Shown here: piece by piece, positions 26,774 through 37,223 of the stretch
Layout of the letters: the number at the start of each line of letters is the position of its first letter
How positions within the stretch are numbered: position 1 is the first letter of the stretch
Source: Novipirellula aureliae
GTDB taxonomy: Bacteria; Planctomycetota; Planctomycetia; Pirellulales; Pirellulaceae
Length of the DNA stretch: 64,000 bases
Direction of reading: 5' to 3'
Assembly (NCBI RefSeq): GCF_007860185.1
Contig: NZ_SJPY01000002.1
Span: forward strand, 899,775-963,774
Translations under genes and position numbers: made by a program
The notes under the pieces: generated by a model
Seen by the model: the letters and a program-made list of their open reading frames with translations, nothing else
Databases searched by the model: none
What the model was told of the DNA's origin: nothing

Positions 26774-28603
26774 CTAGCGAACGGGAACCAGTTCCAGTCC
26801 TTTGAATTTATAATCACTCATCACTTCAAATCCCGCCATGGGATGGATGGCGATTTTTTGTACTCCGGGCTTCGCGATCACAATCGTTCCATCGTGAGAC
26901 TTCCGAGTCAGCGTCCCCGTCCTAGGCTTTGCATCAAGCACGAGGGAATCATCGACGGTCGTTAATTCGTATTGATAGGTACGACTTCCGGTATCTTCAC
27001 TCATAACCTTAAAATCTCCAGGGTGAGTGACATTCACCGTCCAGATCAAACCCTGTTTGGAGTTCTCGCCCCAGCGAGAAGTCAGTTGCGTTTCGTAATC
27101 ATAACTAATGCGGCGTATCTCAAACTCGCACCTCGAAACCGGCAATTTGATCACGCCATCCTCCTGCTGCTGCAACGTCTCATCGACCACATTCGCCACT
27201 TGATCCGCCAGTTCTAGGACCACGACAGTGATTCGGGGCTGCCTCAATTTTTCGGGGACACTCACGCGAATGCGGGCCCCCTCTTGGCTCACCGTCAAGG
27301 AGGTCTTCCTAGGATCAGCTAGGCAATACGCATTCGTCACTCGGGACAAAACTCCCGTCAGTTCAACCTGTTCATCGGACAACTCCTTCATATGTAAATA
27401 GAGCTTCCCTGGCTTGCTAGTGATCGCATAGGGCGGAAATTTTAGCGGACTCGGATCCGCGCCGTAAATCGATTCGCCATTGATCTCCAACCACTCCCCG
27501 ATCGCCTGGACACTCTTCACCTGCGACTCCGGGATGGTGCCATCCGGGCGTGGGCCAACATTCAACAGATAAACGCCCCCGTAGCAGACGATTCGGCTGA
27601 GGCTGTAAACAAAATCCGTATAACTTTCAGAACGGTCATTTTCACCACCAGCACGGGTGTACCCCCACCCTCCTTGCGTCACGGACTCATGCGTTTGCCA
27701 GGGAACCTTCAGGTCTGGCAACCACGTCGCCTTGCTCACGCTGGGAGTGTTTCCGTTATCGATCGAAACATCGAAATGCCCGAAGCCCTGACCCAGCCTG
27801 GAATTGACCAAGGCACTCGGTTGGTTCGCCTTCACGATATCCATCATTTGTTGGCACTTGGCATCATCCATCTGAACTGGCGTGTCAAACCAAATCATGA
27901 AGATATCGCCATAGTTTTGGGTCAGTTCCTTCACTTGCATGACGGCCTTTTCCTGAAAATAGGCATCAAAATCTGCTTGCGGTTTTATTCTGGCGGGAAA
28001 ATCCCAGCCGTTGCCAAAGCCGCCCTTTTCGTGCCAGTCCTGGCTTTGCGAATAGTAGAAACCCAAATTCATGCCACGCTTCGCACATTCGTCCGAAAGC
28101 TCCTTGAGAATATCGCGGCCGAAGCCAGCGAAATCGACGAGGTTATATGGATGCTTGGAATCATACATGGCAAATCCGTCATGATGTTTCGACGTAACAA
28201 CAATGAACTTCATCCCAGCACTTTCGGCGATATCGACCCACTGTTTGGCATTAAATTTATCCGGTTTGAACTGGGCTGCGGCATGCTGTTCATACTCTTT
28301 GATGGAAATGCGGCCCCTATTCATGATCCATTCGGCCGCGATGTTTTTGCCGCCCCAAACCCCTTCCAATTGGGCATAGGGCCCCCAATGCACAAACAAG
28401 CCAATCTTGTCCTGGTAGAGCTGCTTCATATTGGCTCGGATCTCGGGTGTATAGGCCGACAGATCCGTTTTTCCAAAATCAACCTTGCTCCCCGTTTTTG
28501 TGATGTAGTCAACCGACGCACGACTTTCTGATTCCTGCGCATTCACCTGCATCAAACAAGCCAAGGCTAGATGTATAAAAACAAAACACACATTTTTTTG
28601 CAT
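26774..28603 (-). CDS. Alpha-L-fucosidase GH29 with C-terminal beta domain
   Basis: 609 residues from the ATG at 28603 (a TTG further out is weaker), signal peptide ending VNAQ. GH29 catalytic TIM barrel with GLFVHWGPYAQLEG, KHHDGFAMYDSKH, LGFYYSQSQDWHEKGG and the nucleophile Asp about residue 240 in MIWFDTPVQ. Inert-looking C-terminal domains (about 350-609) probably bind carbohydrate; the last part begins near ISYDYETQLTSRWGENSKQG. It should release L-fucose from the non-reducing end of a fucose-rich glycan. It lies 44 bp after the beta-helix/TIM fusion gene and upstream of the sulfatases. Confidence 0.92.
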   Translation of the reverse strand: MQKNVCFVFIHLALACLMQVNAQESESRASVDYITKTGSKVDFGKTDLSAYTPEIRANMKQLYQDKIGLFVHWGPYAQLEGVWGGKNIAAEWIMNRGRISIKEYEQHAAAQFKPDKFNAKQWVDIAESAGMKFIVVTSKHHDGFAMYDSKHPYNLVDFAGFGRDILKELSDECAKRGMNLGFYYSQSQDWHEKGGFGNGWDFPARIKPQADFDAYFQEKAVMQVKELTQNYGDIFMIWFDTPVQMDDAKCQQMMDIVKANQPSALVNSRLGQGFGHFDVSIDNGNTPSVSKATWLPDLKVPWQTHESVTQGGWGYTRAGGENDRSESYTDFVYSLSRIVCYGGVYLLNVGPRPDGTIPESQVKSVQAIGEWLEINGESIYGADPSPLKFPPYAITSKPGKLYLHMKELSDEQVELTGVLSRVTNAYCLADPRKTSLTVSQEGARIRVSVPEKLRQPRITVVVLELADQVANVVDETLQQQEDGVIKLPVSRCEFEIRRISYDYETQLTSRWGENSKQGLIWTVNVTHPGDFKVMSEDTGSRTYQYELTTVDDSLVLDAKPRTGTLTRKSHDGTIVIAKPGVQKIAIHPMAGFEVMSDYKFKGLELVPVR

Positions 28604-28647
28604 CCAATGAACGTTCAATTTCCAAATTCCCTATCGAGTTCCAGTTA

Positions 28648-31600
28648 TTATTTCCAGACAATCTTGCCTTCTCCGCTTTCGGTGTTCACCCATACGCTGG
28701 CATGCTCAAATTCACGGGTGAATTCCCAGCCTTCCGGAGTCGTTCGCTCGTAAGCACCTTTGGGCGCGCCCAGCGGTTTACTCAGTTCCGGGTAGTCATG
28801 CAGGGATCCGGACGAAAGTGTCCAGCCCCATCCGTATTGAAAATAGGAATAGGGCTGTGCGCCGATCAGGTAACAGGCGAGGTAGTATTCCACTCGTTCC
28901 TTAGCCAAGGCTACTGTCCCTTGGGACCGACCACTTCGTGGGTCGCCCTGCCGGTTCTGGGGGCGGTCCTGTTCAACACCAATGCGAAAGATCGACATCT
29001 TTCCCGCCTGGGCGATACGCAACATATCGTCCCAGTCCCGCAGCAGCCCCTCCTTGCTCAGAAGTTCTTGTCGATAGTGCTCAAACATGCTGGCGTCCAT
29101 CACAGGGAAAACATGATCGGCGATGGTCTGATGAGCGTTGTTGGCAAGCAGGATTTTATCCGGCCCCATTTTTTCTTTCAACGCAGCCATCATCTGCCCC
29201 ATCGCCTTTTCAACCTCGGCGCTCCTGTCCTGGCGTAGCCAGAAGAAACCATGCATTTGATCAATGAAGACTCCATCGCAGCCAGAGTCAGCCACGCCCT
29301 TGGCCACGGTGCCGGACCACCACTCGCGAAACTCTGGGTTGAGCACGTCAAAAAAGAAGGTGTTGTTTCGATGAGCAAGCTTGCCCGTTTCAGGATCGAC
29401 TAACAGAAACTTCTTCAATTCCGGGTATTTGTCGATTTGCCCCGGCCTAAATGCTTGGTTGTAAGAGGTAAAAGGCCAGGCATAGGCCGAGTTGAAATAA
29501 AATAGCACCTTCATCTCGGGTTTGATCTTTTTAAAGGCCGCCGCCTCGTGCTTGGCCCCCAACTCAGCAGCACCGAGTTCTTTATAGCCATGCGATTTTT
29601 CAATACAGAGATAATCGGTGCGCGCCGCAATAAATTCCACTTCCTCTGGAGTCAGTGTCCGTGTCGTGTCCCCAAACATATAGTACATCGGCACCGTGTC
29701 CCAACGGAACTCGGGATAATAGTCTTGAGGCACAAAGACACTCCCATCGCTGATGCGGTATGGATTCTTTTCCAGCCGCCCCATCTTTGATACATCCAAC
29801 GCTTCGATGCCCAAGGCCAAGGCAGGACTGCCGGGCCGGAAACTAAAATCACCACTGGCAGGATCCGTAAACAAAGGGTCACCAAAAAGACTGTCCTTTT
29901 CTTTCCCTACCGCCCGCATCTTAGAAAAATGCTCATCCATCCAGTGCGAATCTGTTGGATGGTAGTAAAGATTCGACTCCATATCGGTGTCCACGATCTT
30001 AGGTCCACCCGCAGGGTTGGTGTTTCTAATTCCATTCTTAAGTCTTTCGACATAAGCACTGCCACCATCGGGATGAGACATCACAATATTGCGTTGCACT
30101 TTTGACCCTGTAACGGGCACCCATTCAAAACTAAGGTAGCCATAGATGGGTGCCGCAACGGGCGCAACAACAAAATTGTTGATGATATCATTCACGCCTT
30201 TTGAAGCGATTGCCGCAGCAAACCCAAAGTTTTTATAGAGGACATTTCCATAAATCAACGTCTCGTGCTGATCATCATCGCAGCGAATCGCTGCTGGCAG
30301 AGAATGCGCCGCATTGTCATGCACGAAGTTGTAACGAATAATATTGCCCGTCCCCGTTCCGGAAATATAGATGGCATTTCCATCGGATAGCAGTTGAACG
30401 GCATGGCTGATCTCGTTGCTTTCCAACAAATTGTGCCGAGCATGAAGGTATTTCTCGCGATTCTTCCAGTTCTCATAGCCATTGCGCGCGGTATTAACCT
30501 CATCCGCAATCTCGTGACTTCGTACCGTCCGGGCCCCTTCTCCGTTTAAGTTACCGCCGCCCCGACGAGGATTTACCCTCGTCGTGATGAGCACCGCCGC
30601 ATAGCCACTATGGTGCAATTCATTATGAACCATCCGGTTATGTCCACTTTGCCAGGCCCATATCCCCGGTGAATGCCACGTGATTTCACTAAAGTGATGG
30701 ATGAGATTATTGACAATATCATTGTGATGGTTGACGTCTTTGGTCCCGGGACCATACCCTACCAACAGAATCCCGGCCTCGCCCAGATGAGCAAATTCAC
30801 AATTCTCGATACGATTGCGTTGAGCATACAGATCCAAACGCACTCCTGTTCCGCCTGAATCAATAAAACGGCAAGCTGTCACGCGACAATCTTCAGCACC
30901 GCGAAAACGAAGCATCGCCGTGGGCCGATCAAACATGTCCCAGTCGTGTTGCAATCCCCAGCCCAACCGCGTCTCATCGGTCGTCCAGGTCCAACGGTCC
31001 GCATGGCTAAAGGTCAGTCTAGAGAAGGCAATACCACAAACAGGTTTGTCCTTCGGCCCATCGTAATCAATGTCGCCTTCCACACGAATCAACTCACTGG
31101 TGCACGGTGCCAAAATTCCACGGGGCGATCCATCCGGAGCTGGATCAGAGGGCCACAAATAGATCTTTCGAGTTTGGGTATTGACCACCCATTCCCCGGG
31201 TTCATTCAACGCCTCAAGAATATTTTCAACCCACACCGTTGAGCCGGAAGGATTATGAACCCAACCCGGTAATGGCCCCATTCGATAGGTTGCGGAAACA
31301 CCTGTTTTCGCCACCCCCGAGGCTATATCGACGGAGGCGAGCGGAAGCATGTTGATCACCCAGGGGTGCGAAGGTCTCACCTGAACTTCGACGTCCCCAA
31401 TATTATCCCAAGACTTCAACGCCCCTTCTGGAAAGTGCAACGTTCGCTGATCGCCCGATTTTGTATAAGCAAAGCCAGCATTTCTGGCACGCCGCAGACG
31501 ACCCTGTCGATCGTAAAGGGTGTAGAATCGGTCCATACCTACGGGCATATCGGCCACCCACACGTTGCCAGCTGCCTCAGCGGGCAATTCAGGAGACGCG

Positions 31601-32025
31601 GATTCCAATCGCGTCCAACCCGTGACGGGCACCCCTGCGCTAAGCACCGGCTTCTCGCCAGGATAGGCGGCGAAGGTCAGATGAGCGGGCCCCGTCAAAT
31701 CTCCGGCGCCATACAACTCGAGAGGGGCCGCATCCGTTGACACGGGAGCCCCATCTTCCATTCCCAATACCAACGTTTGGTTAAGTTGATGGCGACCCTC
31801 TCGAAGATAGATAACCGCGGGCTCTTGATCACCCGATTTGCGCAATGCTCTCACCGCATCCACCGCTGCGGGGAGCGAGCCAAAAGGCTTCGCTATACTC
31901 CCGTCGGCCCGCTTCGCTCCATCAACCGACACATAGAATTCCGCAGTAAAACTCTCTCTCGGTATAAGAACGGCCAGTCCCCATAGCAGGAACAAGGCAA
32001 ACACTCGCCTAAATTGAATTTTCAT
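28648..32025 (-). CDS. Two-part enzyme: GH141-like beta-helix fused to a GHL15-like TIM barrel
   Basis: 1125 residues, signal peptide at the N-terminus. Residues about 25-750 form a GH141-like right-handed beta-helix protein (FYVSVDGAKRADGS, SLPAAVDAVRALRK, GEWVVNTQTRKIYLWPSD, NNLIHHFSEITWHSPGIWAW). Residues about 780-1125 form a second catalytic-type module: FRWDTVPMYYMFG, TDYLCIEKSHGYKE, MKVLFYFNSAY, NPEFREWWSGTV, CDGVFIDQMHGF, LLANNAHQT, and the ending EFTREFEHASVWV. This module looks like hypothetical glycosyl hydrolase family GHL15 (inference). The start overlaps the stop of the esterase gene (ATGA). The whole protein is a close paralogue of 47626-50931. Confidence 0.85.
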   Translation of the reverse strand: MKIQFRRVFALFLLWGLAVLIPRESFTAEFYVSVDGAKRADGSIAKPFGSLPAAVDAVRALRKSGDQEPAVIYLREGRHQLNQTLVLGMEDGAPVSTDAAPLELYGAGDLTGPAHLTFAAYPGEKPVLSAGVPVTGWTRLESASPELPAEAAGNVWVADMPVGMDRFYTLYDRQGRLRRARNAGFAYTKSGDQRTLHFPEGALKSWDNIGDVEVQVRPSHPWVINMLPLASVDIASGVAKTGVSATYRMGPLPGWVHNPSGSTVWVENILEALNEPGEWVVNTQTRKIYLWPSDPAPDGSPRGILAPCTSELIRVEGDIDYDGPKDKPVCGIAFSRLTFSHADRWTWTTDETRLGWGLQHDWDMFDRPTAMLRFRGAEDCRVTACRFIDSGGTGVRLDLYAQRNRIENCEFAHLGEAGILLVGYGPGTKDVNHHNDIVNNLIHHFSEITWHSPGIWAWQSGHNRMVHNELHHSGYAAVLITTRVNPRRGGGNLNGEGARTVRSHEIADEVNTARNGYENWKNREKYLHARHNLLESNEISHAVQLLSDGNAIYISGTGTGNIIRYNFVHDNAAHSLPAAIRCDDDQHETLIYGNVLYKNFGFAAAIASKGVNDIINNFVVAPVAAPIYGYLSFEWVPVTGSKVQRNIVMSHPDGGSAYVERLKNGIRNTNPAGGPKIVDTDMESNLYYHPTDSHWMDEHFSKMRAVGKEKDSLFGDPLFTDPASGDFSFRPGSPALALGIEALDVSKMGRLEKNPYRISDGSVFVPQDYYPEFRWDTVPMYYMFGDTTRTLTPEEVEFIAARTDYLCIEKSHGYKELGAAELGAKHEAAAFKKIKPEMKVLFYFNSAYAWPFTSYNQAFRPGQIDKYPELKKFLLVDPETGKLAHRNNTFFFDVLNPEFREWWSGTVAKGVADSGCDGVFIDQMHGFFWLRQDRSAEVEKAMGQMMAALKEKMGPDKILLANNAHQTIADHVFPVMDASMFEHYRQELLSKEGLLRDWDDMLRIAQAGKMSIFRIGVEQDRPQNRQGDPRSGRSQGTVALAKERVEYYLACYLIGAQPYSYFQYGWGWTLSSGSLHDYPELSKPLGAPKGAYERTTPEGWEFTREFEHASVWVNTESGEGKIVWK

Positions 32026-33053
32026 TTTCTTTTCCCTTTATCCACCATGTTGCTATTCGTCGGGCTCCCACTCAGAGATCCCCCCTTTTTGTTCTTCTCT
32101 TCCTTAGGTAAATGTTCAGCGAGGAAGGCCACTGTGCGTGTGTAGATCGCATCGACCGAGGGTTCAATCGGCGTGGTTCCATCGGCTTTTCGCCAATTGT
32201 GCCCCGCGTTTTTGATGATCATGATCTGAACGGGAGCCGTTAGAGCCTCCGCTTTTTCCTGCATATAATAGGCATGCTTTACCGGAATGGTGGTATCGCC
32301 GTCGCCTTGAATCATCAGCAAAGGAGGACTGTCCTTTCTCAAATAGTTGACCGGGCTCATTTCCCGGTAAAGCGCCAGCTTCTCTTCAGGTTTTGAATCC
32401 GCTTTGAGAATGCGTGGTCCGAAGCGATCTCGAAAATCAGCCCGATCATCATGGTTAAAGAGTTCCGTTTTTTCAAAGTCGCACGGTCCATACCAGGAAA
32501 CCCCCGCGATCATCTTGTACGAATAGTGCGCCAACTCTTTCGCCCCAGGCAAGTCATCCGGTGACGCCAGCAACAGCATCTGGGCAATCTGCCCACCAGA
32601 CGAATCGCCGAAAGTAAATACCCGGTCTGTATCGACGGACAGCGAGACGCTATTTTTGGAGAGATAACGAATAGCGTCTTTTGAATCGATGACGCAGTCG
32701 CGCATTGAAACAGTACCGCCCTTTTCCCACAACCGATAATCGACTGAAGCCACGCAGAACCCTTCTTCGGTGAGTTGATGCACGACTTTAGACATATGGG
32801 TTCCGCTGGCCGCACCGCCCTTACTGCCAACTGCCCACCCGCCGCCGTGCGTGTAGATAACGACGGGATATTTGCCGGGCTGCTCAATCGCGGGATAATA
32901 GAGATCCAAATGCAAGGCCGTTTCCGGAGTGGTCTTGTAGAGGATGTCTCTCTTCACGGTCTGCGCCTCGGCCAAAAATGGCAGCAGAACACCCGTCAGC
33001 CAAACAACGGTCAATAAAACTCGTTTATCTAGATGCCTTACGCTTTGCAACAT
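32022..33053 (-). CDS. Secreted alpha/beta-hydrolase (carbohydrate esterase-like)
   Basis: 343 residues from the ATG at 33053, which has AGGA at good spacing; the frame goes further upstream but without signal. The signal peptide ends AEAQ. Alpha/beta-hydrolase features: oxyanion motif HGGGWAVGS, nucleophile elbow FGDSSGGQIAQ, acid near QGDGDTTIPVKH and the catalytic His in IKNAGHNWRK. This is the hormone-sensitive-lipase/BD-FAE-type fold often used to remove acetyl or other esters from glycans. Its stop overlaps the start of the fusion enzyme downstream, so the two are coupled. The basic tail (KEEKNKKGG) is unusual. Confidence 0.85.
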   Translation of the reverse strand: MLQSVRHLDKRVLLTVVWLTGVLLPFLAEAQTVKRDILYKTTPETALHLDLYYPAIEQPGKYPVVIYTHGGGWAVGSKGGAASGTHMSKVVHQLTEEGFCVASVDYRLWEKGGTVSMRDCVIDSKDAIRYLSKNSVSLSVDTDRVFTFGDSSGGQIAQMLLLASPDDLPGAKELAHYSYKMIAGVSWYGPCDFEKTELFNHDDRADFRDRFGPRILKADSKPEEKLALYREMSPVNYLRKDSPPLLMIQGDGDTTIPVKHAYYMQEKAEALTAPVQIMIIKNAGHNWRKADGTTPIEPSVDAIYTRTVAFLAEHLPKEEKNKKGGSLSGSPTNSNMVDKGKRK

Positions 33054-33346
33054 ATCAGTCCTTTCATAACTCCAACGATTATTTTTTTCTTCACAACATC
33101 CGCCCTCAAAATGGTACGAACTCTTTGTATGGCTACGAGTCTTGGTTACACGCCTCTCCGCCCATCGATCTTTCAAATAAAGCCAACAGTCGAATTACCG
33201 ACAGTGACAAACCAGGAACAAACATTCAAGCTTTCCATTTTTCTTTAAGTGACCCGGATGCCCGCCGCAGGCCACTTATGACTACAACTGAATTCATAGC
33301 ATCGTGACTTCAGCCGCCGTCTCCTTTGACGTAGCCCAGGAAGCGA

Positions 33347-34831
33347 TCACGGCTCTTCGGCGAATACAATCTTCACCATATCTGGCAAATCGGTTTGCAT
33401 GATCTTGGGGACGACTAGCCGCAAAGAACCGTCGCGATATTCGTAATCCATTGCCACCCCGGTTCTCAACAACGTAACGGAGGTGGGGCGATCAAGCTCA
33501 TGGATAAATACCGTATTCTCTTCGTTGGGCATGGCATACCAGATACGGCCTCGAACCGTTGTGTAGTTCTGCGTCTTGTCGAGGGTGGGCAAGGGAGCAT
33601 CTAAATCAATGTCATAAATCGCTTCGCGAGAATGCTTCATCCAACCCGCCATCTCATCACACACGTCGTAAAACCAGTCCATCATTTCACCGTTGCCGCG
33701 CGGAGGAACATTGACCAACAGATTGCCTCCCAATGAACGACAGCGAATCAGTTCGGCTAACAGGGTATTCGTATCCCAATGATTCCGTTCGCACTCGATT
33801 CCATAATGCCAATTCGGTGTAAAGCTATTTTCCGATTTGCGACACTCTTCCCACCACCAGCCGCATTCATTAGCGACTTTGACATTTTCGCTGGCGCCCT
33901 GATGCTCACCCTCTGGAGTGGCAATATTACCGCGTGCAACCAAAACCGTCGGTTGCATGGTCGCCAGCTCTTCGTCCTTCATGGCAACACTTCCGTCCCA
34001 CCACATGACGTCGATGGGCCCGTAGTTTTGCATAAGTTCCCGTACCTGCCCCTGCGCTTCTTGTTTCTCAGCAGCCGCCATTGCTGCCGTCACCGTTGGC
34101 CTACCGATCACTTTCTCCATTTTATGATTATAGTACGCGCCAGACCCCGCTTCGCCAAAGCTCTTCTGTTCATGGGCAAAATGCCAACTTGGACCCGAAT
34201 AATAGAAACCCACCTTGATCCTATTCTTCCTGCAGGCCTCCACATAGTCCTTTATCAAATCACGCCCGCCCATATATTCTCCTGTATGCCAAGACCCATA
34301 CTGACTAGGCCAAAGCGCGTAGCCATCGTGGTGGCGCGCCGTTAGTACCGCATAACCGAACCCGGCCTTCGACGCAGCCGCCATCCATTTATTGGGATCA
34401 TATTTGTCCGGGTTCCACGTTTCAGCCACGGCAAACATCTTGGTCGCGGGCTCCATATAGCGTCCGCTTCTTGCTTTGGCGGCATTCCACTGTATGGCCC
34501 AAGCATCCCCCGTATCGGGATTGGCGCTGGGTAGCCCCCAGTGCAGAAAGATTCCCAGCCCAGACTTGCGAAACCATTCCCACTCGGGGTGTTCGTTTGC
34601 ATCAATGACCTTTCTAGCGATCAGCTTTCGGTGCAGATTTTCTCGCGCCCACTGCTGAAGTTCTTCCGGTGAGCGATCGGCCCACGGTCGATCGGCCAGT
34701 GTCTTCACATGCTTACCTTGCTCCAGAGCAAAGGGATCTTCAGCATAATTGACTTCCGATGCGCTCAAGGTTGCTACCATCAAGACACAGGCAAGGCTGA
34801 GTCTAATTCTAATCGTTGAAATCATGGTCAT
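33347..34831 (-). CDS. Alpha-L-fucosidase GH29
   Basis: 494 residues. A start at the third codon (ATG at 34825) has better spacing to GAAAGGA. Signal peptide ends near TLSAS. After a short helical N-domain the GH29 barrel begins with LGIFLHWGLPSANPDTGDAW. It continues with LTARHHDGYALWPSQYGS, KVGFYYSGPSWHF and the nucleophile Asp279 in DVMWWDGSVA. ARHHDGY is a small change from the usual KHHDGF. It lies on the minus strand between the beta-helix gene and the esterase gene. Exo-fucosidase activity is expected; linkage cannot be read. Confidence 0.88.
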   Translation of the reverse strand: MTMISTIRIRLSLACVLMVATLSASEVNYAEDPFALEQGKHVKTLADRPWADRSPEELQQWARENLHRKLIARKVIDANEHPEWEWFRKSGLGIFLHWGLPSANPDTGDAWAIQWNAAKARSGRYMEPATKMFAVAETWNPDKYDPNKWMAAASKAGFGYAVLTARHHDGYALWPSQYGSWHTGEYMGGRDLIKDYVEACRKNRIKVGFYYSGPSWHFAHEQKSFGEAGSGAYYNHKMEKVIGRPTVTAAMAAAEKQEAQGQVRELMQNYGPIDVMWWDGSVAMKDEELATMQPTVLVARGNIATPEGEHQGASENVKVANECGWWWEECRKSENSFTPNWHYGIECERNHWDTNTLLAELIRCRSLGGNLLVNVPPRGNGEMMDWFYDVCDEMAGWMKHSREAIYDIDLDAPLPTLDKTQNYTTVRGRIWYAMPNEENTVFIHELDRPTSVTLLRTGVAMDYEYRDGSLRLVVPKIMQTDLPDMVKIVFAEEP

Positions 34832-35015
34832 GATCCTTTCGGGTACTCATCTAATCATTATCGCCAGCTAAACTTGGATAAAACTCTTACGACACAAAAG
34901 TAGCCCCATCGTCATCCATTGCAAAACAACGCTCTGACACGAGGAAAAGAGCCAATCGTCCCATCCGGCTCATTGCTTGGGCATTTTTAATTTGCAATTC
35001 TCTTTTCAAATCCCT

Positions 35016-37223
35016 CTATTTCTTTTTGTTTCGTAAGCCCACCTCAGACATATCAAAAGGAACGATCCCTATGTTCAGCGCGGGTGAGTTCGGCCTGAAC
35101 CGGAAGTCTCCATTTTCCGGATCGACGAATAACGGGTCGACCGCAAGACTGTGCTGGTCCACACCGTCCTCCTGATTTCCAACCAGCACCATCCGGCCCG
35201 CTTCAGGGTTTTCGGCGCAAAAATAGATGTTGTAATCGGTATCGGCTTCTTTTGCCCAAGCAAGAGCAAGCGGGTCTCGGCCAGCCCCCTGATCATAGAA
35301 CTCGACAGGTCCCCGGGTATGATAAAGTACATTTCTCTGGATCGAGCCGCCCGTCAACGGTCCCGACTTCAGCTTTAAGTACGCCGGCAGAAAGATCTTT
35401 CCTTTGTGAACCGATTCGATGATGTCGACGATGAGGTTGTTCTCTACACGGTTATTATTCTTTAGGTGAATGCCATGAGAGACGCACTGATAAAGCAAGT
35501 TGCCGGTAATAAGAGTCCCCTTTTGCAACCCGTCGGTTCGAATGGCACTCTGCATAACGATTTCCTGGGCAATGAAATGATGGATATAGTTTTGGCGAAT
35601 AACATTTCCAATCCCCGCACCGCGAAGATAGATCCCGTTCCCATCCCCCATCACCTCCATTCCATGGTGAATTTCGTTATATTCAACCAGGTTATTGCAG
35701 GAAAAGTGGTTCGATTCATCGGCCTCCACACGGTTTTCATAAGGATCGGACAGATCCTTTTCTTTGTACACAGACCGACGTTCGAAACGGTCGAGAAGCC
35801 CAGAAATGATCACGCCCGCATACGGGGTGTTATGGATTAAATTATTAGCAATCCGATTCTGCCCGCTCTGCCAGATGAATACCGCCGGAGAGTGCCAATA
35901 AATTTCGCCCACATTTTGAATATGATTATTATAAACGAGATTGTGTTTATTCACGTCCTTGGCGCCAGGGCTATATCCACAGAAAAGAATGCCGGTGCCC
36001 CCCATGTATTCAATATGGTTGTTCTGAATGGTGAGGTTCTGTCCATACAAGTCTGACCGAATCGCAGTTCCGCCGCTATGAACAAAGTGACACCCATCAA
36101 CAGTACACGCTGCGGCAAATCGAAAACGCATCAGCGCATTGGCCTTATCGAACATTTCCCAGTCGTGTTGAATGCCTTTATCGTCCGGAGCCCATGAATA
36201 TCGCTCCCCATGCATAAACGTTAACCCTTTAAAGCATAGATTGCGCACCGGGATGTCGGCGGCGCCCGCTTGCCCCTCCTGTCCCTGGACAAGGATAGAT
36301 TCCTTCAACAAAGGTGCCACAACTCCTTTTGGTTTTTCGCCATTCCGCGCCCACAGGTACAGTTTGCCTTCCCGAGTATTCAATACCCACTCACCCGGCG
36401 CATCGAGGGCCTCTAGAACGTTCTCAACCCAGGCGCAGTCAACACCGGGAATTAAATGGAGCTCCTCCATCAGGTAGGTTGCAGTAAAAACCGTTGTGGC
36501 AATCTTCGCCTTTTCATCCACCGACTCGAGCGGAAGAATATTCATCACCCATCCTTGTCGAGGGCGCACGATGACCTCCACATCCTCCAGATTCGCCCAA
36601 TTCTTAAGGGCTCCTGCCGGGAAGTGTAATAGATCCCTGTCGTAAACAGCTGATAACGTTCCCGGTTTTACGGTGGGGATAAACCCCTCTGACCGAGCCC
36701 GTGGCAACCGTCCGTCCGCATCATACAAGGTATAAAAACGCCACCGCGCATCCTTTAGGTTTGGAACATCAGCAACCCAAACCTTTCCAGCGGCAGCCGC
36801 CGGCAATGAGGAAGGCGCGGTCTCTAGCTTCTTCCACCCCTCGATTTCACGACCGGAACTGAATACCGGCGTCTCGTCTGGATAGGCAGCATAGGTGATC
36901 GTCGAATCGCCCACGCCGGAATCTTCCAAACCGAACACCACGGTTTTTTCAAGCGGATAGGTTCCGCCACGAATCAAAACAACACGATCATGATCCCCTG
37001 ACCTTGTCTTTTTTAATTCACGCACCGCATTTCGTGCGCGTTCCAGCGTTGCGAACGGCCCATCTTTTCCTTGAGCATCCGGAGCCGACAACGTGCCGGA
37101 CCATTGATCGGAACCTTCGGTAGACACATAAAAGTCAGCAGGAACCGCTGAATCCGCCGCAACCGCACCGAATACACTTCCCGCCATCAGAGCCAACGTC
37201 GCAATCCAATTTTTCTTCCTCAT
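35016..37223 (-). CDS. GH141-like secreted beta-helix enzyme
   Basis: 735 residues from the ATG at 37223, chosen because it overlaps the stop of the upstream gene (ATGA). Signal peptide ends AVAAD. It has the same build as the N-terminal part of the two fusion proteins: FYVSTEGSDQWSGTLSAPDA, RARNAVRELKKTR, GEWVLNTREGKLYLWARNG, then helix rungs such as NNHIEYMGGTGILFCGYSPG and NNHIQNVGEIYWHSPAVFIW, ending DPENGDFRFRPNSPALNIG. It has no added TIM module. GH141 members act on fucose- or xylose-containing glycans. It is translationally coupled to the GH29-TIM fusion. Confidence 0.85.
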   Translation of the reverse strand: MRKKNWIATLALMAGSVFGAVAADSAVPADFYVSTEGSDQWSGTLSAPDAQGKDGPFATLERARNAVRELKKTRSGDHDRVVLIRGGTYPLEKTVVFGLEDSGVGDSTITYAAYPDETPVFSSGREIEGWKKLETAPSSLPAAAAGKVWVADVPNLKDARWRFYTLYDADGRLPRARSEGFIPTVKPGTLSAVYDRDLLHFPAGALKNWANLEDVEVIVRPRQGWVMNILPLESVDEKAKIATTVFTATYLMEELHLIPGVDCAWVENVLEALDAPGEWVLNTREGKLYLWARNGEKPKGVVAPLLKESILVQGQEGQAGAADIPVRNLCFKGLTFMHGERYSWAPDDKGIQHDWEMFDKANALMRFRFAAACTVDGCHFVHSGGTAIRSDLYGQNLTIQNNHIEYMGGTGILFCGYSPGAKDVNKHNLVYNNHIQNVGEIYWHSPAVFIWQSGQNRIANNLIHNTPYAGVIISGLLDRFERRSVYKEKDLSDPYENRVEADESNHFSCNNLVEYNEIHHGMEVMGDGNGIYLRGAGIGNVIRQNYIHHFIAQEIVMQSAIRTDGLQKGTLITGNLLYQCVSHGIHLKNNNRVENNLIVDIIESVHKGKIFLPAYLKLKSGPLTGGSIQRNVLYHTRGPVEFYDQGAGRDPLALAWAKEADTDYNIYFCAENPEAGRMVLVGNQEDGVDQHSLAVDPLFVDPENGDFRFRPNSPALNIGIVPFDMSEVGLRNKKK

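Noticed and set aside
27674-28531. A 285-codon plus-strand frame opposite the GH29 gene
   Set aside because: It is antisense to a gene with conserved catalytic motifs, has no family pattern and no ribosome site. The same holds for the long plus-strand frames at 24925-25788, 44756-45466 and 38267-38986.
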